Shown here: piece by piece, positions 16,984 to 26,175 of the stretch | Layout: every line of letters begins with the position of its first letter | How positions within the stretch are numbered: position 1 is the stretch's first letter | Source of the DNA: Porphyromonadaceae bacterium UBA7042 | GTDB lineage: Bacteria > Bacteroidota > Bacteroidia > Bacteroidales > Muribaculaceae | Direction of reading: 5' to 3' | NCBI GenBank assembly: GCA_002494015.1 | Contig: DLAR01000072.1 | Location: forward strand, 1-45,884 | Length of the DNA stretch: 45,884 nt | Translations under genes and position numbers: made by a program | The notes under the pieces: generated by a model | Told to the model about the DNA's origin: nothing | The model's input: only the letters and a program-made list of their open reading frames with translations | Database searches by the model: none

Positions 16984-18750
16984 ATGAAAAAAGCGATTTA
17001 TGGTCGTTGTTGCGCCACATTGGCTGCTGTGTCAGTTTTGGCTTTGGCATCATGTGTCGATAATGACTATGACCTGTCCAAAGACATTGACATGACAATC
17101 AACGTCGGTGGTAACCTTACGCTCCCTCCCAGCAGTACTGAACCTTATACGATGGATCAGATTCTTAGCCTTGATGCCAATAGCTCGATTAAACCCGTCG
17201 GGTTGGAATACGGGCTTGAGGAAGGTGACTATGTGCTCGTTCAGGATGGAACCGCCTCTCCCTCGACATTTAAAATCGACAGGGTCCGTCTCAGTGACCT
17301 TGCCGCTGCAAGTTCTGATATCGAGCTGGGCTTTATCGGTGTCGGTGACGACATGCGCGTCAGTGCCGACGTGGAAGACCTTACAAATGAACTCGACCTC
17401 AGGGATGACAATGTTGACCGGCAGCTCGTCAGCCTGCAACAGGCCGATGTCGACATCCGGCTGAACATCGAGCTGAGTTTCACGGCTCTTGACAATTACC
17501 ACGGTTCTATTTTTATCGAGCCGGGATTTGAGATTGCGTTTCCCGACGGATGGACAATTCAGAACAACCTTAATGACGGTTCAAGTATTAAAGACAACCA
17601 CATCCTTGTGTTAAACAATGAAAGGGTTGTGAATGCCGGACAGCAACTGCTGTTGTCAGTGACAGTGACCCATATAAATCTTGAGAATGTCGGCCCCGGC
17701 GAGGGCCTCTATGCCCCCGGGCATTTCAATCTCCAGCCTTCGATTGTGTCTAACGGACGTGTGTCAATCAACAACGGTTCACTCGCTCTCGGAGAGTCGA
17801 CCCGTGTGCGCCTGACTGCCCGGCCAGCAATGTCAGCAGCCGTCATCACGGGATTTACCGGATGTGTGAATCCCGACATTACCGTTGACCCCACGTCGTT
17901 CACCATCAACGACGTGCCTGATTTTCTCATGGAAGAAGGCAACAATCTCGACATCGAGAACCCCCGCATCAACCTTGTTGTGCGCAACACATCGCCTGTC
18001 GATGTAAACATCAACGGCAAGCTCGAAGGTTTTTACTCGGGCAGGACTCCGGTTGAAGTGTGGGTCGGCAACGAGCATGGAACCGATGCTGTTATGGTTC
18101 GCGGCAACTCGACTACTGTCATCTGCCTGTCGCGTCTCGGCAAGGGAGCCGATGTCGCTGCCGGCGAGGTCAATGTGAAAGTCCCAGGTCTGGGCGACCT
18201 TATCACCACTATACCTGACCGCATCGAAATGTCTTCGATAACCGCCGTTGTCCCGCAGGACCGGACATACACGTTTGAACTCGGTCCCAAATATGATTTC
18301 GCCGTTAATTATAAGGCTGTCATACCTCTTGCTTTCGGCCCCGATCTGAAATTCACCTACACCACCAGTGACAACGGGTGGGACAGCGACCTTGACAAAT
18401 ACAATTTCAAGGAAGTCGTCGCTACAATAACCGTTGAGAATACCGCACCGTTGAACATGGTTCCCAAAGTGCGCGGCATCGATCCTGCCGGTAATGTGCT
18501 GACCGATATTACCGCTACTGTCGATGGTTCTGTAGCAGCGGGCAATCTCGGGAATGCCTCGAAATCGCTCCTGACAGTCACTCTCAAGTCAACTGCCGAC
18601 AACATAGGAAACCTTGACGGAATCGAGTTTGATTTCGATGCCACTTCGTCTCCCGACTTTATCGGTGTGCCGCTTAATATCAGACAGGCTCTCCGATTCA
18701 CCGAAATCAAGTTGCAACTCCGCGGCGGTGTCGATATTGACCTTAATTAA
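16984..18750 (+). CDS. Large Bacteroidales lipoprotein of unknown function
   Basis: The 588-residue protein starts with a lipoprotein signal (LAAVSVLALASC, Cys24). An acidic stretch, VDNDYDLSKDIDMTINVGG, follows; the acidic residues after the Cys suggest export to the cell surface. The rest is predicted beta-rich, with repeated patterns such as GLGDLITTIPDRIEMSSITAVVP and several internal blocks resembling Ig-like strands. I recognise no enzymatic motif. It lies 21 bp upstream of a DUF5723 outer-membrane-type gene and is probably cotranscribed with it. The pair is reminiscent of unassigned Bacteroidales operons, and the role is unknown. Confidence 0.75.
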   Translation: MKKAIYGRCCATLAAVSVLALASCVDNDYDLSKDIDMTINVGGNLTLPPSSTEPYTMDQILSLDANSSIKPVGLEYGLEEGDYVLVQDGTASPSTFKIDRVRLSDLAAASSDIELGFIGVGDDMRVSADVEDLTNELDLRDDNVDRQLVSLQQADVDIRLNIELSFTALDNYHGSIFIEPGFEIAFPDGWTIQNNLNDGSSIKDNHILVLNNERVVNAGQQLLLSVTVTHINLENVGPGEGLYAPGHFNLQPSIVSNGRVSINNGSLALGESTRVRLTARPAMSAAVITGFTGCVNPDITVDPTSFTINDVPDFLMEEGNNLDIENPRINLVVRNTSPVDVNINGKLEGFYSGRTPVEVWVGNEHGTDAVMVRGNSTTVICLSRLGKGADVAAGEVNVKVPGLGDLITTIPDRIEMSSITAVVPQDRTYTFELGPKYDFAVNYKAVIPLAFGPDLKFTYTTSDNGWDSDLDKYNFKEVVATITVENTAPLNMVPKVRGIDPAGNVLTDITATVDGSVAAGNLGNASKSLLTVTLKSTADNIGNLDGIEFDFDATSSPDFIGVPLNIRQALRFTEIKLQLRGGVDIDLN

Positions 18751-18771
18751 TCATTTATCCTATTCTCAACA

Positions 18772-20202
18772 ATGAAAACAATCAAAGCATATATATTGGC
18801 AGCAGGTCTCGGCGCGGTGTGCATGGGGATCTCGGCTCAGGAAACCTCCCGATCGGCCTACTTCCTTGACGGTTATTCGTTCCGTCATGAGCTGAACCCG
18901 GCTTTCAGCGGTGAGCGCAACTATATCTCGATGCCCGCGCTCGGCAATCTCAATATCGGCGCGATGTCCAATGTCGGAGTCAACACGTTCCTCTACAAGA
19001 CGGGCGACGGCCAGTTGACCACCTTCATGAACAGCAGTGTGGATGCCGGTGAATTTCTCGGCAAGCTCGGCAAGAACAACAAGGTCAATATCAACGCCGA
19101 CATTACAATCCTTTCGGCCGGATTCAAAGGGTTCGGCGGCTTTAACACCGTTTCGGTCGGCACGCGCGTCAATGTGGGCGTGAACCTTCCGAAGGGGCTG
19201 TTTGAGTTCATGAAACTTGGACAGACAGGCCACGACACTCAGTATAATTTCAAGAATCTGACTGTCAACGCCAATTCTGCCGCCGAAATCGCCCTTGGTC
19301 ACTCGCACCGCATAAATGACAAACTCGAAGTGGGTGCCAAGGTGAAATTCCTTCTCGGTATCGGTAGCGCGTATGCTAAAATCAATGAAATGAACGTCAC
19401 GTTGAGCGACACCAAGTGGGCCATCACTGCCGACGGTGAACTTAATATGGCAGCCGGCAGCGGACTTCGCGTACCCACCAAGCAGGAGGCTGGTAAGGAG
19501 TATGACAATCCCGATCAGGCAAGCGAAATCGAGTGGGGAGACATCGAATATGATTCATTCGGCCTCTCAGGTTTCGGCCTCGGGTTTGACCTCGGCGCGA
19601 CCTATCAGTTGCTCCCTGACCTGAAACTTTCGGCTGCCGTGCGAGACCTCGGTTTCATGAACTGGAGCAACAACGTCAAGGGCGCCACCCCCGGCAAGAC
19701 ATGGACATTTGACGGCTTTGACAACATCGCCCTCGACAGCGACCAACCCGGTTATGAGGACAATAAAATAGGTGAGCAGTTTGACAATATGTGGGACGAC
19801 ATGCAGGAGATGATTAACTTCCACAAGACCGATGAAAAGACGTCCCGCGCTGCCGCCCTTGCTGCCACAATCCATCTCGGCGCCGAGTACAACATGCCGT
19901 TCTACCGCAATCTTACCGGCGGATTCCTGTTCACCCAGCACATCAACGGTCCCTTCTCTTGGACCGAGGGCCGTTTCTCGGCCAATGTCAAGCCCGTGAA
20001 ATGGTTTGATGCCTCAGTCAACTACGGGGCCTCCACCTACGGCTCGTCGTTTGGCTGGATGCTCAACTTTCACCCCCGTGGTTTCAACTTCTTTTTAGGT
20101 TCCGACCACATGATTTTCAACGTGACCAAGTCGCCGTCTCTCCCTGTCGGCAAAGCCTCCGTTGCATTCAACATGGGCATAAACTTTACTTTCGGCTCCT
20201 AA
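18772..20202 (+). CDS. DUF5723 family outer-membrane-type protein
   Basis: The 476-residue protein has a cleavable signal peptide (MKTIKAYILAAGLGAVCMGISA), then SAYFLDGYSFRHELNPAFSGERNYISMPALGNLNIG. This N-terminus is typical of DUF5723 and resembles PorV/FadL-type barrels. Alternating hydrophobic strands, Gly-rich turns (LSGFGLGFDLGATYQLLPDLKLSAAVRDLGFMNWS) and a C-terminal strand ending in Phe-Gly-Ser support an outer membrane beta-barrel. It follows the lipoprotein gene by 21 bp, suggesting a functional pair. A strong terminator follows. Confidence 0.8.
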   Translation: MKTIKAYILAAGLGAVCMGISAQETSRSAYFLDGYSFRHELNPAFSGERNYISMPALGNLNIGAMSNVGVNTFLYKTGDGQLTTFMNSSVDAGEFLGKLGKNNKVNINADITILSAGFKGFGGFNTVSVGTRVNVGVNLPKGLFEFMKLGQTGHDTQYNFKNLTVNANSAAEIALGHSHRINDKLEVGAKVKFLLGIGSAYAKINEMNVTLSDTKWAITADGELNMAAGSGLRVPTKQEAGKEYDNPDQASEIEWGDIEYDSFGLSGFGLGFDLGATYQLLPDLKLSAAVRDLGFMNWSNNVKGATPGKTWTFDGFDNIALDSDQPGYEDNKIGEQFDNMWDDMQEMINFHKTDEKTSRAAALAATIHLGAEYNMPFYRNLTGGFLFTQHINGPFSWTEGRFSANVKPVKWFDASVNYGASTYGSSFGWMLNFHPRGFNFFLGSDHMIFNVTKSPSLPVGKASVAFNMGINFTFGS

Positions 20203-20223
20203 AGTAAATCACCGATAACACTC

Positions 20224-20264
20224 CGCGGCGGATAGAATCCTCGATTCTACCCGCCGCGTTTTTT
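20224..20264 (+). terminator. Intrinsic terminator after the DUF5723 gene
   Basis: Arms 20224-20239 and 20243-20258 pair over 16 bases with one A-C mismatch, around a 3-base loop. Six T follow (20259-20264). It lies 22 bases after the stop codon. Confidence 0.9.
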
Positions 20265-20281
20265 CTATGCATCAAGCGTTT

Positions 20282-20632
20282 CTATTGACGATTCTTCATG
20301 ATGCTTTGAATATCCATGCTGACCGGTTCGCCATTCATTGTAAAGGACAAGGTGCAGTCATCAAAAGTTGTTAGTTTCTTAAACTCCATAATAATGGTAG
20401 AATTTTCACCCCAGATGGCATCTACTTTTTTGGCGGGAAGCATTTCTCCATTGTTATAGAGCTTCACGTCATCTATCGATAATCCATTGGTTATATCACG
20501 GTCGGAGGCAGGGATTTCGATTTTTATTGTGGTTTTGCCATGCTTGTTGTTGAGTCCCTTGAATTGGGGCGCGGCCAATGCGCTGCCAAAGGCGAGCAGA
20601 CCGACTGCAAGTGAGAGAAGTATTCGATTCAT
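20282..20632 (-). CDS. Small exported protein of unknown function
   Basis: The 116-residue protein has a clear signal peptide (MNRILLSLAVGLLAFGSALA, cut before APQ). The mature part of about 95 residues is beta-rich, with a TTIKIEIPASDRDITNGLSIDDVKLYNNGEML-like pattern. The C-terminal half (SFTMNGEPVSMDIQSIMKN) shows no recognised domain. It is probably periplasmic or surface-associated. It lies alone, convergent with the DUF5723 gene and separated from the acetylesterase gene by a terminator, so it is probably its own transcription unit. I do not recognise a family. Confidence 0.7.
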   Translation of the reverse strand: MNRILLSLAVGLLAFGSALAAPQFKGLNNKHGKTTIKIEIPASDRDITNGLSIDDVKLYNNGEMLPAKKVDAIWGENSTIIMEFKKLTTFDDCTLSFTMNGEPVSMDIQSIMKNRQ

Positions 20633-20690
20633 TGTGTTGCGGTTTTGAAGTTCTATATATTAGACGCTGTGACACTGTAAACGTTACAGG

Positions 20691-20698
20691 CAAAGGTA
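20691..20698 (-). promoter_or_regulatory. -7 box TACCTTTG for the small exported protein gene
   Basis: The minus-strand TACCTTTG matches TAnnTTTG. The predicted start near 20684 gives a leader of about 50 bases. No TTG is seen at the -33 distance. Confidence 0.4.
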
Positions 20699-20732
20699 AA
20701 TATTTTTTTTCAGCGATTGTCAGATAAGGTAT

Positions 20733-20779
20733 AAAAAGTCCACAGCCTGTGTTCAGAGACAGTAGACTGTGGACTTTTT
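20733..20779 (-). terminator. Terminator at the end of the polysaccharide utilisation locus
   Basis: Perfect 13-base arms, 20733-20745 and 20767-20779, around a 21-base loop. Reading leftward from the acetylesterase gene, the second arm ends in five U. The hairpin starts 22 bases after the gene and closes the six-gene GH94 transcription unit. Confidence 0.85.
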
Positions 20780-20800
20780 TAGTCGTTTGAGGTTTTGGTT

Positions 20801-22228
20801 TTACCAGTCGTCGGAACGGAAAGGGATTAGGGGTAACCAGTTGCTGCCGTAGAGGGTTCCGGGAAGAAAATCGCCGAATCCGTAGCGCACGGCCACGGGA
20901 TCGGGTACTTTTTCCGAGGATACGACAACCTCGTTGGTCTGCCAGTGGAGCCATGCCGAGTCGGCGGGATGGAAAATCTTGTCGGGTCCTGCGACCTCAA
21001 ATCCGCGGATGTCATAGTTTCGGCAGATGCCCATATCGGGTGAATCGATTGCTACCCACACTTCGTTGCCCTTAACGGAGTGCCCTTTGTAGCGGGGATG
21101 GCGCACGGGGAACTGGGTCTGTCCGTAGGTGCGGTTAAGCGCGAGATTAGACAGGCGGTGTCCCACGGTCTTCTTGTCGGCGGGATGGATATTGAACCGC
21201 TCATACTCTGTAACAAGGTCGTTGGTTCCTATCATTCCGCTGTTGGGAATCATCTCGATGGCTTTCCACTGGGCCTCGCGGAGGTAGGGGGCGCGGTTGT
21301 CCTGCGTGCCGTCATAGTCGTAGGGCGCGATTTCGACCGCATAGAACGGAATGCGGTCTCCTGTGCCCAGATCGTCGCGCCAGTGGGCCACCATTGTCGC
21401 GAGTCGCTCGGCATAAGTCTCGTCGGCCCCGACGTTGGAGCATCCCTGATACCATATAATGCCGTTGACAGTGTAGTTCTTGACCGGGTTGAACATGGCA
21501 TTGTACATCATCATGGGGCGCAGATAGTGGGTCATCGCCTCGATGTCTTTCTCGTCGAGCGACACGTCGGGATAGTTCTGAAGAATTTCCCGTGGTAGCC
21601 AGCTCTCGACGCGGGCACCGCCGTGGGCACAGGAAATTATGCCTACCGGGAGGTTGAGGACTTCGCTTAGCTGTGTGGCAAAATACCATGCTGTCGCGCT
21701 GAACTCGGTCGCTGTTTCGGGAGATGGTACGGCCCAGAATCCGGGAGTCTCGTCAAGCGGGGTATAGCTCTGTCGCAGGGGCACGGTGAAAAAGCGCACC
21801 TTGTCGGCCCATTGACGCGAAAATGCCACTTCCTCAAATCCATCCTTGATGTTGCAGCCGCCGAAACCTTTCAGTGGCATTTCCATGTTGCTTTGGCCCG
21901 ATGCAAGCCACACCTCTCCGATAAGCACGTCCTTTAAAGTCAGCGGCTCACCGTCGGAAATGGTAATCGAGTAAGGGGTGAAGGATGCCTCGGGAGTGCG
22001 CACGGCAAGTGACCATTCGCCGGTGCGGTCAGTCTGCGTGGTATAGGTCTTTCCGTCCCACGAAGTGTTGACGGAGACTGTCGAGCCGGGGTCGGCGGTT
22101 CCCCACAGACGCGCGTCGCAGTTCTGTTGCAGAACCATATTGTCGCCAATCAGTGACGATGGTTTTACGGCTGCGTTTGCCATAACCGCCAGTCCGGCGA
22201 TGATGGACACAAGACATATTTTTTTCAT
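20801..22228 (-). CDS. Sialate O-acetylesterase-type carbohydrate esterase (SGNH)
   Basis: This 475-residue SGNH hydrolase most likely removes O-acetyl groups from the locus's polysaccharide or its oligosaccharides. A signal peptide (MKKICLVSIIAGLAVMANA) directs it to the periplasm or beyond. VLIGEVWLASGQSNMEMPLKG carries the nucleophile S113. Other family blocks are CAHGGARVESWLP, IIWYQGCSNVG and the C-terminal IHPADKKTVGHRLSNLAL region with the catalytic Asp/His pair. It is the last gene of its unit, 24 bp after the epimerase gene. A paralogue lies at 42170-43594. Although the family is named for sialate, acetylated glucomannan is the likelier substrate here, given the neighbours. Confidence 0.88.
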   Translation of the reverse strand: MKKICLVSIIAGLAVMANAAVKPSSLIGDNMVLQQNCDARLWGTADPGSTVSVNTSWDGKTYTTQTDRTGEWSLAVRTPEASFTPYSITISDGEPLTLKDVLIGEVWLASGQSNMEMPLKGFGGCNIKDGFEEVAFSRQWADKVRFFTVPLRQSYTPLDETPGFWAVPSPETATEFSATAWYFATQLSEVLNLPVGIISCAHGGARVESWLPREILQNYPDVSLDEKDIEAMTHYLRPMMMYNAMFNPVKNYTVNGIIWYQGCSNVGADETYAERLATMVAHWRDDLGTGDRIPFYAVEIAPYDYDGTQDNRAPYLREAQWKAIEMIPNSGMIGTNDLVTEYERFNIHPADKKTVGHRLSNLALNRTYGQTQFPVRHPRYKGHSVKGNEVWVAIDSPDMGICRNYDIRGFEVAGPDKIFHPADSAWLHWQTNEVVVSSEKVPDPVAVRYGFGDFLPGTLYGSNWLPLIPFRSDDW

Positions 22229-22252
22229 AAACGATATCGTTGAACAGGTGTA

Positions 22253-23449
22253 TTACTTTTCATCCATTTCGACAAGCCGCTCGTAGCCTTCAAGGCACAT
22301 GCGCGAGTTGTGGTAGGGACATTTCCAGAAACCGGCCTTGTCGTCGTCGCGATTGATTGACGAGTCGGCACCACGGCGCGACCAGTACCATTCACCGTTG
22401 GGGTCGACGAGGTTGTCGGCAATGTAACGCCAAGACTCGTAGGCTTTGTCGGTTTCCCCGGGACAGCCGTGGAAAGCGGCGAGATAGAGTTGGCCTATTA
22501 CATCCTCGGCCTGAACCCACCAGTGCTTGTCGTTGTCATAGTGACCCGACGCGTGACGCTCGTAGACCATTGAGCCGTCATAGCAGCGTCCCTGCAGTCC
22601 GGCCCGGGCTATGTGTAGGGTGTGGCCGAGGGTTTCCCTGACGAGTTCCGGGTCGCCGATGACCTGCGCGGTTTCGAGAAGAAGCCAAGATGCCTCGATG
22701 TCGTGGCCGTAGGATTCGGTATCGTCCACTTTGTTCCAGTCATCGTCAAAGAACAATGTCAGGTGATGGGTGCGTGGGTTTTCAATCTTGTCAAGGAACA
22801 GGCGCAGCAGGTAGCGGGTGGCTTCTTCCACCTCGGGGTCGCGGGTGACGCGCAGCAGGGCGGTGTAACCCTCGATGATGTGGAGATGGGTGTTCATCGT
22901 CTTGGACGAGTTGGCATCCTTGTCGCTCAGGCGCATGTCGGCAATCGGCTCCCACTCGCGTGTGGTAGCCTCGATGTAGCCGCCTTTTTCGCGGTCACGG
23001 CTGTGGCGTTCGATGACGTGGAAAAGCTCCATCGCGAGGCTGAGCGATTCCTCGTCGGATGTCACGCGGTAGTATTCAGAGAGGCCGTAGATGATAAAGC
23101 CGATGGCGTAGAATTGTTTTTTTGTGTCACAGGGGGTGCCGTCGGCGTTCACGCTCCAGAACGCGCCGCCATGCTCGCGGTCGATGAAATGCTCCATGAT
23201 GTAGTCGCGGGCACGGGTTGCCGTTTCGAGGTATTCGGGTCGGCCGAGCACGCGGTAGGCGGCCGAAAATGTCCACAGGATTCGGGCATTTAGAATCGCT
23301 CCCTTTACAGCGTCGGGGTCAAGATTGTCGAGACCGTCGCGGCGGCCATAGAAACCGCCGCGCGGGTCGATCATTTTTTCCATCCAGTAGGGAAGGATGT
23401 TCTCAGTGAGATTGGCTATAAGTTCCTTGGAAAATTCGGGAATAGTCAT
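22253..23449 (-). CDS. Mannobiose/cellobiose 2-epimerase (AGE family)
   Basis: The enzyme isomerises the reducing-end sugar of beta-1,4 disaccharides (Man-Man to Man-Glc, and cellobiose or Glc-Man likewise) in the cytoplasm; there is no signal peptide. The 398-residue (alpha/alpha)6-barrel protein has R56, H190 (NTHLHIIEGYT), H249 (SYGHDIEASWL) and H380 (KCPYHNSR). These line up with R66, H200, H259 and H390 of the Rhodothermus cellobiose 2-epimerase at a constant offset of 10. Gene order GH26 - GH130 - transporter - epimerase is that of the characterised Bacteroides fragilis mannan operon, where the epimerase feeds mannosylglucose phosphorylase. It starts 23 bp after the transporter stop codon. 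Confidence 0.93.
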   Translation of the reverse strand: MTIPEFSKELIANLTENILPYWMEKMIDPRGGFYGRRDGLDNLDPDAVKGAILNARILWTFSAAYRVLGRPEYLETATRARDYIMEHFIDREHGGAFWSVNADGTPCDTKKQFYAIGFIIYGLSEYYRVTSDEESLSLAMELFHVIERHSRDREKGGYIEATTREWEPIADMRLSDKDANSSKTMNTHLHIIEGYTALLRVTRDPEVEEATRYLLRLFLDKIENPRTHHLTLFFDDDWNKVDDTESYGHDIEASWLLLETAQVIGDPELVRETLGHTLHIARAGLQGRCYDGSMVYERHASGHYDNDKHWWVQAEDVIGQLYLAAFHGCPGETDKAYESWRYIADNLVDPNGEWYWSRRGADSSINRDDDKAGFWKCPYHNSRMCLEGYERLVEMDEK

Positions 23450-23472
23450 ATCGGGGGAATGGGTGGATAATA

Positions 23473-24912
23473 TTATACAGGCTCGGTGAACTTGTTGCCG
23501 GGGTTGTCGACGGGCTGTTCACGCTGAACTTTCAGTTTGGCTACAATATCGTTCATTTCTGAGGTGCCGAGAGGATAAAGCCACACGATAATCATCGACA
23601 GCAGCGCCACGCCGGCGGGAATGAATGTCATGAGCATCCACAGACAGCTGATGGCGCTGTCGGGCTGCGTGATGTCGAGAGTCTGTGCTCCCTCGGGCCG
23701 CTCGACATAGCCATAGCTGTGGAGCAGCCACATCACCGCAGCGCCGCCTATTGCGCCGCCAAATTTCTGGGCCATCGATGCCGACGAGAAGATGAGGCCG
23801 GTTGACGCGGAGTGGTATTTAAGCTCGGAATAGTCGCTGACATCGGCATACATCGACCATACAAGGGGTGACATGACACCTGTCAGCACCGAAATCACGA
23901 CTTGCAGCAGGAGCATGACGAGCAGTCCTGCATTGGTCGCGGGAGAACAGGTGAAGAAGACAATGCTGAAAATGATGAGCAGCGCGTCGACCAAGATGAA
24001 GGTGGGTTTCTTTCCAAGTTTCTTGGTAACGGGGACGGCGAGGGCGACGCCGATCATGTTGGCCACTTCGCCCACTCCGAGGAACAGGCCCGAGTAGAAC
24101 AGGATTGAGAGCGAGAACACGATGATGTGCTGCTCGCCGCCGATAATGTCGGCAAAGAAGAACGCCACGGTGGCACCGCGCACGGTGTTGAAAAGGTTGA
24201 AGCAGAGCGATGCGCCATTGAGGAGCCACCAAGGCTTGTTGGTCACGAGGGCCTTGAGGTCGTTTCCGAGCGATGCCGAGCTGACAGTGGTAAGTTTCTC
24301 GCGTGTCATTTTGAAACACAGCAGGAACAGGATGAAACAGCAGATTGCGATTGCAATCATTGCAAACTGCCAGCTTGACTGGAGGGACATCCCCATCGAA
24401 TTGTGGAACAGGTTGCACAACGGATCCCAAGCAAAGAGGGCGATGAACGAGCCGCCGTAGGCGAAGAACATGCGGAACGACGAGAAGACGGTCTTTTCCT
24501 GAGAATCGTCGGTCATGACACCGAGCATGGCTCCATAGGGGACGTTGATGCCGGTATAGACGGTCATCATGAGGATATAAGTGACATAGGCCCATACCAG
24601 TTTGGCCGCAGAACCCCAGTCGGGGGTTGTGAACAGCAGAATGCCGCATATAGAGAACGGGGCGGCAACCCATAGGAGGTAGGGGCGGTATTTTCCCCAC
24701 CGGGTCTTGGTGCGGTCGGCCACAATTCCCATCATCGGGTCGCTGACTGCGTCCCAGATGCGGGTAACAAGCAACAAGACACCGGTCTCGATGAGGCCGA
24801 TGCCGAAAACATTAGCATAGAAGAACGGCAGGTAGTAGCTGAATACTTTCCAAAACATGGAAGATGCCATGTCACCGAAACCGTATCCGATTTTTTCGCG
24901 TAATGGAGCCAT
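23473..24912 (-). CDS. GPH-family sugar:cation symporter (MFS)
   Basis: This inner-membrane importer brings the disaccharides made in the periplasm into the cytoplasm. About 479 residues with twelve hydrophobic segments. The GPH signature is present: RIWDAVSDPMMGIVADRTKTRWGKYRPYLLW at about residues 51-81. A longer open frame reaches 24969, but the ATG at 24910-24912 gives MAPLREKIGYGFGDMASSM, the usual GPH start, so I used that. The gene lies between GH130 and the epimerase, with the stem-loop 24947-24990 upstream. Its substrate is probably mannobiose and/or cellobiose; this is inferred from context. Confidence 0.9.
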   Translation of the reverse strand: MAPLREKIGYGFGDMASSMFWKVFSYYLPFFYANVFGIGLIETGVLLLVTRIWDAVSDPMMGIVADRTKTRWGKYRPYLLWVAAPFSICGILLFTTPDWGSAAKLVWAYVTYILMMTVYTGINVPYGAMLGVMTDDSQEKTVFSSFRMFFAYGGSFIALFAWDPLCNLFHNSMGMSLQSSWQFAMIAIAICCFILFLLCFKMTREKLTTVSSASLGNDLKALVTNKPWWLLNGASLCFNLFNTVRGATVAFFFADIIGGEQHIIVFSLSILFYSGLFLGVGEVANMIGVALAVPVTKKLGKKPTFILVDALLIIFSIVFFTCSPATNAGLLVMLLLQVVISVLTGVMSPLVWSMYADVSDYSELKYHSASTGLIFSSASMAQKFGGAIGGAAVMWLLHSYGYVERPEGAQTLDITQPDSAISCLWMLMTFIPAGVALLSMIIVWLYPLGTSEMNDIVAKLKVQREQPVDNPGNKFTEPV

Positions 24913-24946
24913 TGTTGTAGGTTTAAGGTTATTTAGGGGGGTAAAA

Positions 24947-24990
24947 GGTGAAGTGTGAAGTAAACACAAGTTTTATCTTCACTCTTCACC
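24947..24990 (-). other. Intra-operon stem-loop between GH130 and the transporter
   Basis: Arms 24947-24960 and 24977-24990 pair over 14 bases with one mismatch, around a 16-base loop. A short TTTTA follows on the minus strand. It may be a weak terminator or mRNA-processing hairpin that lowers transporter expression compared with the genes upstream. Confidence 0.5.
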
Positions 24991-25008
24991 TTTCACTTTT
25001 TACCTTTA

Positions 25009-26175
25009 TTAGATAAAACGGAGATTATTGTCTATTAGACGGTTGAGAGTGCGGACCGATTCAGCGGTCGTCAGGCCGTCCTGAGGAGTGTTGAAGCAGT
25101 AGTCCACGAGCTGGTCGACGGTCGAAGTGGCGACATGCATGCGGGTGTCAGATGATGCGTAGTAGATTAACACGCGGCCGTCCTCGTCGGCAATCCAGCC
25201 GTTGGTGAACAGCACGTTCATCACGTCGCCGAGGTATTCTTCACCCACGGGAGCCATGAAGTAGCCGCCGGGAGACGCGATTTTGCGCCAAGGCTCGTCA
25301 AGGGCTGTCATGTACATGTAGAGGACATAGCGCAGTCCCGAGGCGCAGGCGCGCACGCCGTGGGCGAGGTGCAGCCAGCCCTTGGAAGTCTTGATGGGGT
25401 GGGGGCCTTCGCCGTTTTTAACCTCCTTGATGGTGTGGTAATAGCGGGGATCGATGATGGTTTCATCCTCGACAACGGCATTGGTTATATCGTCGACGAG
25501 CGCCCAGCCGATGCCGCCGCCGCTGCCGGTGTCGATGAACCCGTCCTGCGGGCGGGTGTAGAGTGCATATTTGCCGTTTACAAATTCGGGGTGAAGCACC
25601 ACGTTGCGTTGCTGGCTCTTGGTCTTGAGGTCAGGGAGGCGTTCCCAGTTCACAAGGTCCTTGGTGCGGGCGATGCCACAGGTTGCGGTTGCCGCCGAGA
25701 GGTCGCCCGGCTTGCTGTCGTCATGGCGTTCAACGCAGAAAAGACCGTAGATCCATCCGTCTTCGTGATGTGTCAGTCGCATGTCATAGATGTTGGTCGC
25801 GGGGTCGTCAGTCTCAGGCATGGTGATGGGGTGGGGCCAGAAACGGAATTTGTCGATTCCGTTGGGACTCTCGGCCACGGCAAAGAAAGACTTGCGGTCA
25901 CTTCCCTCGACACGCACGACGAGGATGTATTTTCCGTTCCACTTGATTGCACCCGAGTTGAGCGTGGCGTTGCAGCCGATGCGTTCCATGAAATAGGGGT
26001 TGGTCTCGGGGTTGAAGTCATATTTCCAAAACGGCGGAACCATCTCGGCGGTAATGACGGGATTCTTGTAGCGGGTGTAGACTCCGTTGCCTTCGATAGG
26101 CTCGTTGGGGCGGGTTACAAGCGATTCATATTTAGCAAGGATTTCGGCCTTGCGGGTGTCGAAAATATTATTCAT
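25009..26175 (-). CDS. 4-O-beta-D-mannosyl-D-glucose phosphorylase (GH130)
   Basis: This cytoplasmic phosphorylase splits beta-1,4-mannosylglucose with phosphate to mannose-1-phosphate and glucose. The 388-residue protein shows the GH130 subfamily-1 pattern ERIGCNATLNSGAIKWNGKYILVVRVEGSDRKSFF. The catalytic Asp is D131, in the IYDMRLTHHEDG segment, the same position as in the B. fragilis enzyme. Its ATG (26173-26175) overlaps the GH26 stop as ATGA, so translation is coupled. A 97-bp gap containing a stem-loop separates it from the transporter gene. Confidence 0.94.
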   Translation of the reverse strand: MNNIFDTRKAEILAKYESLVTRPNEPIEGNGVYTRYKNPVITAEMVPPFWKYDFNPETNPYFMERIGCNATLNSGAIKWNGKYILVVRVEGSDRKSFFAVAESPNGIDKFRFWPHPITMPETDDPATNIYDMRLTHHEDGWIYGLFCVERHDDSKPGDLSAATATCGIARTKDLVNWERLPDLKTKSQQRNVVLHPEFVNGKYALYTRPQDGFIDTGSGGGIGWALVDDITNAVVEDETIIDPRYYHTIKEVKNGEGPHPIKTSKGWLHLAHGVRACASGLRYVLYMYMTALDEPWRKIASPGGYFMAPVGEEYLGDVMNVLFTNGWIADEDGRVLIYYASSDTRMHVATSTVDQLVDYCFNTPQDGLTTAESVRTLNRLIDNNLRFI

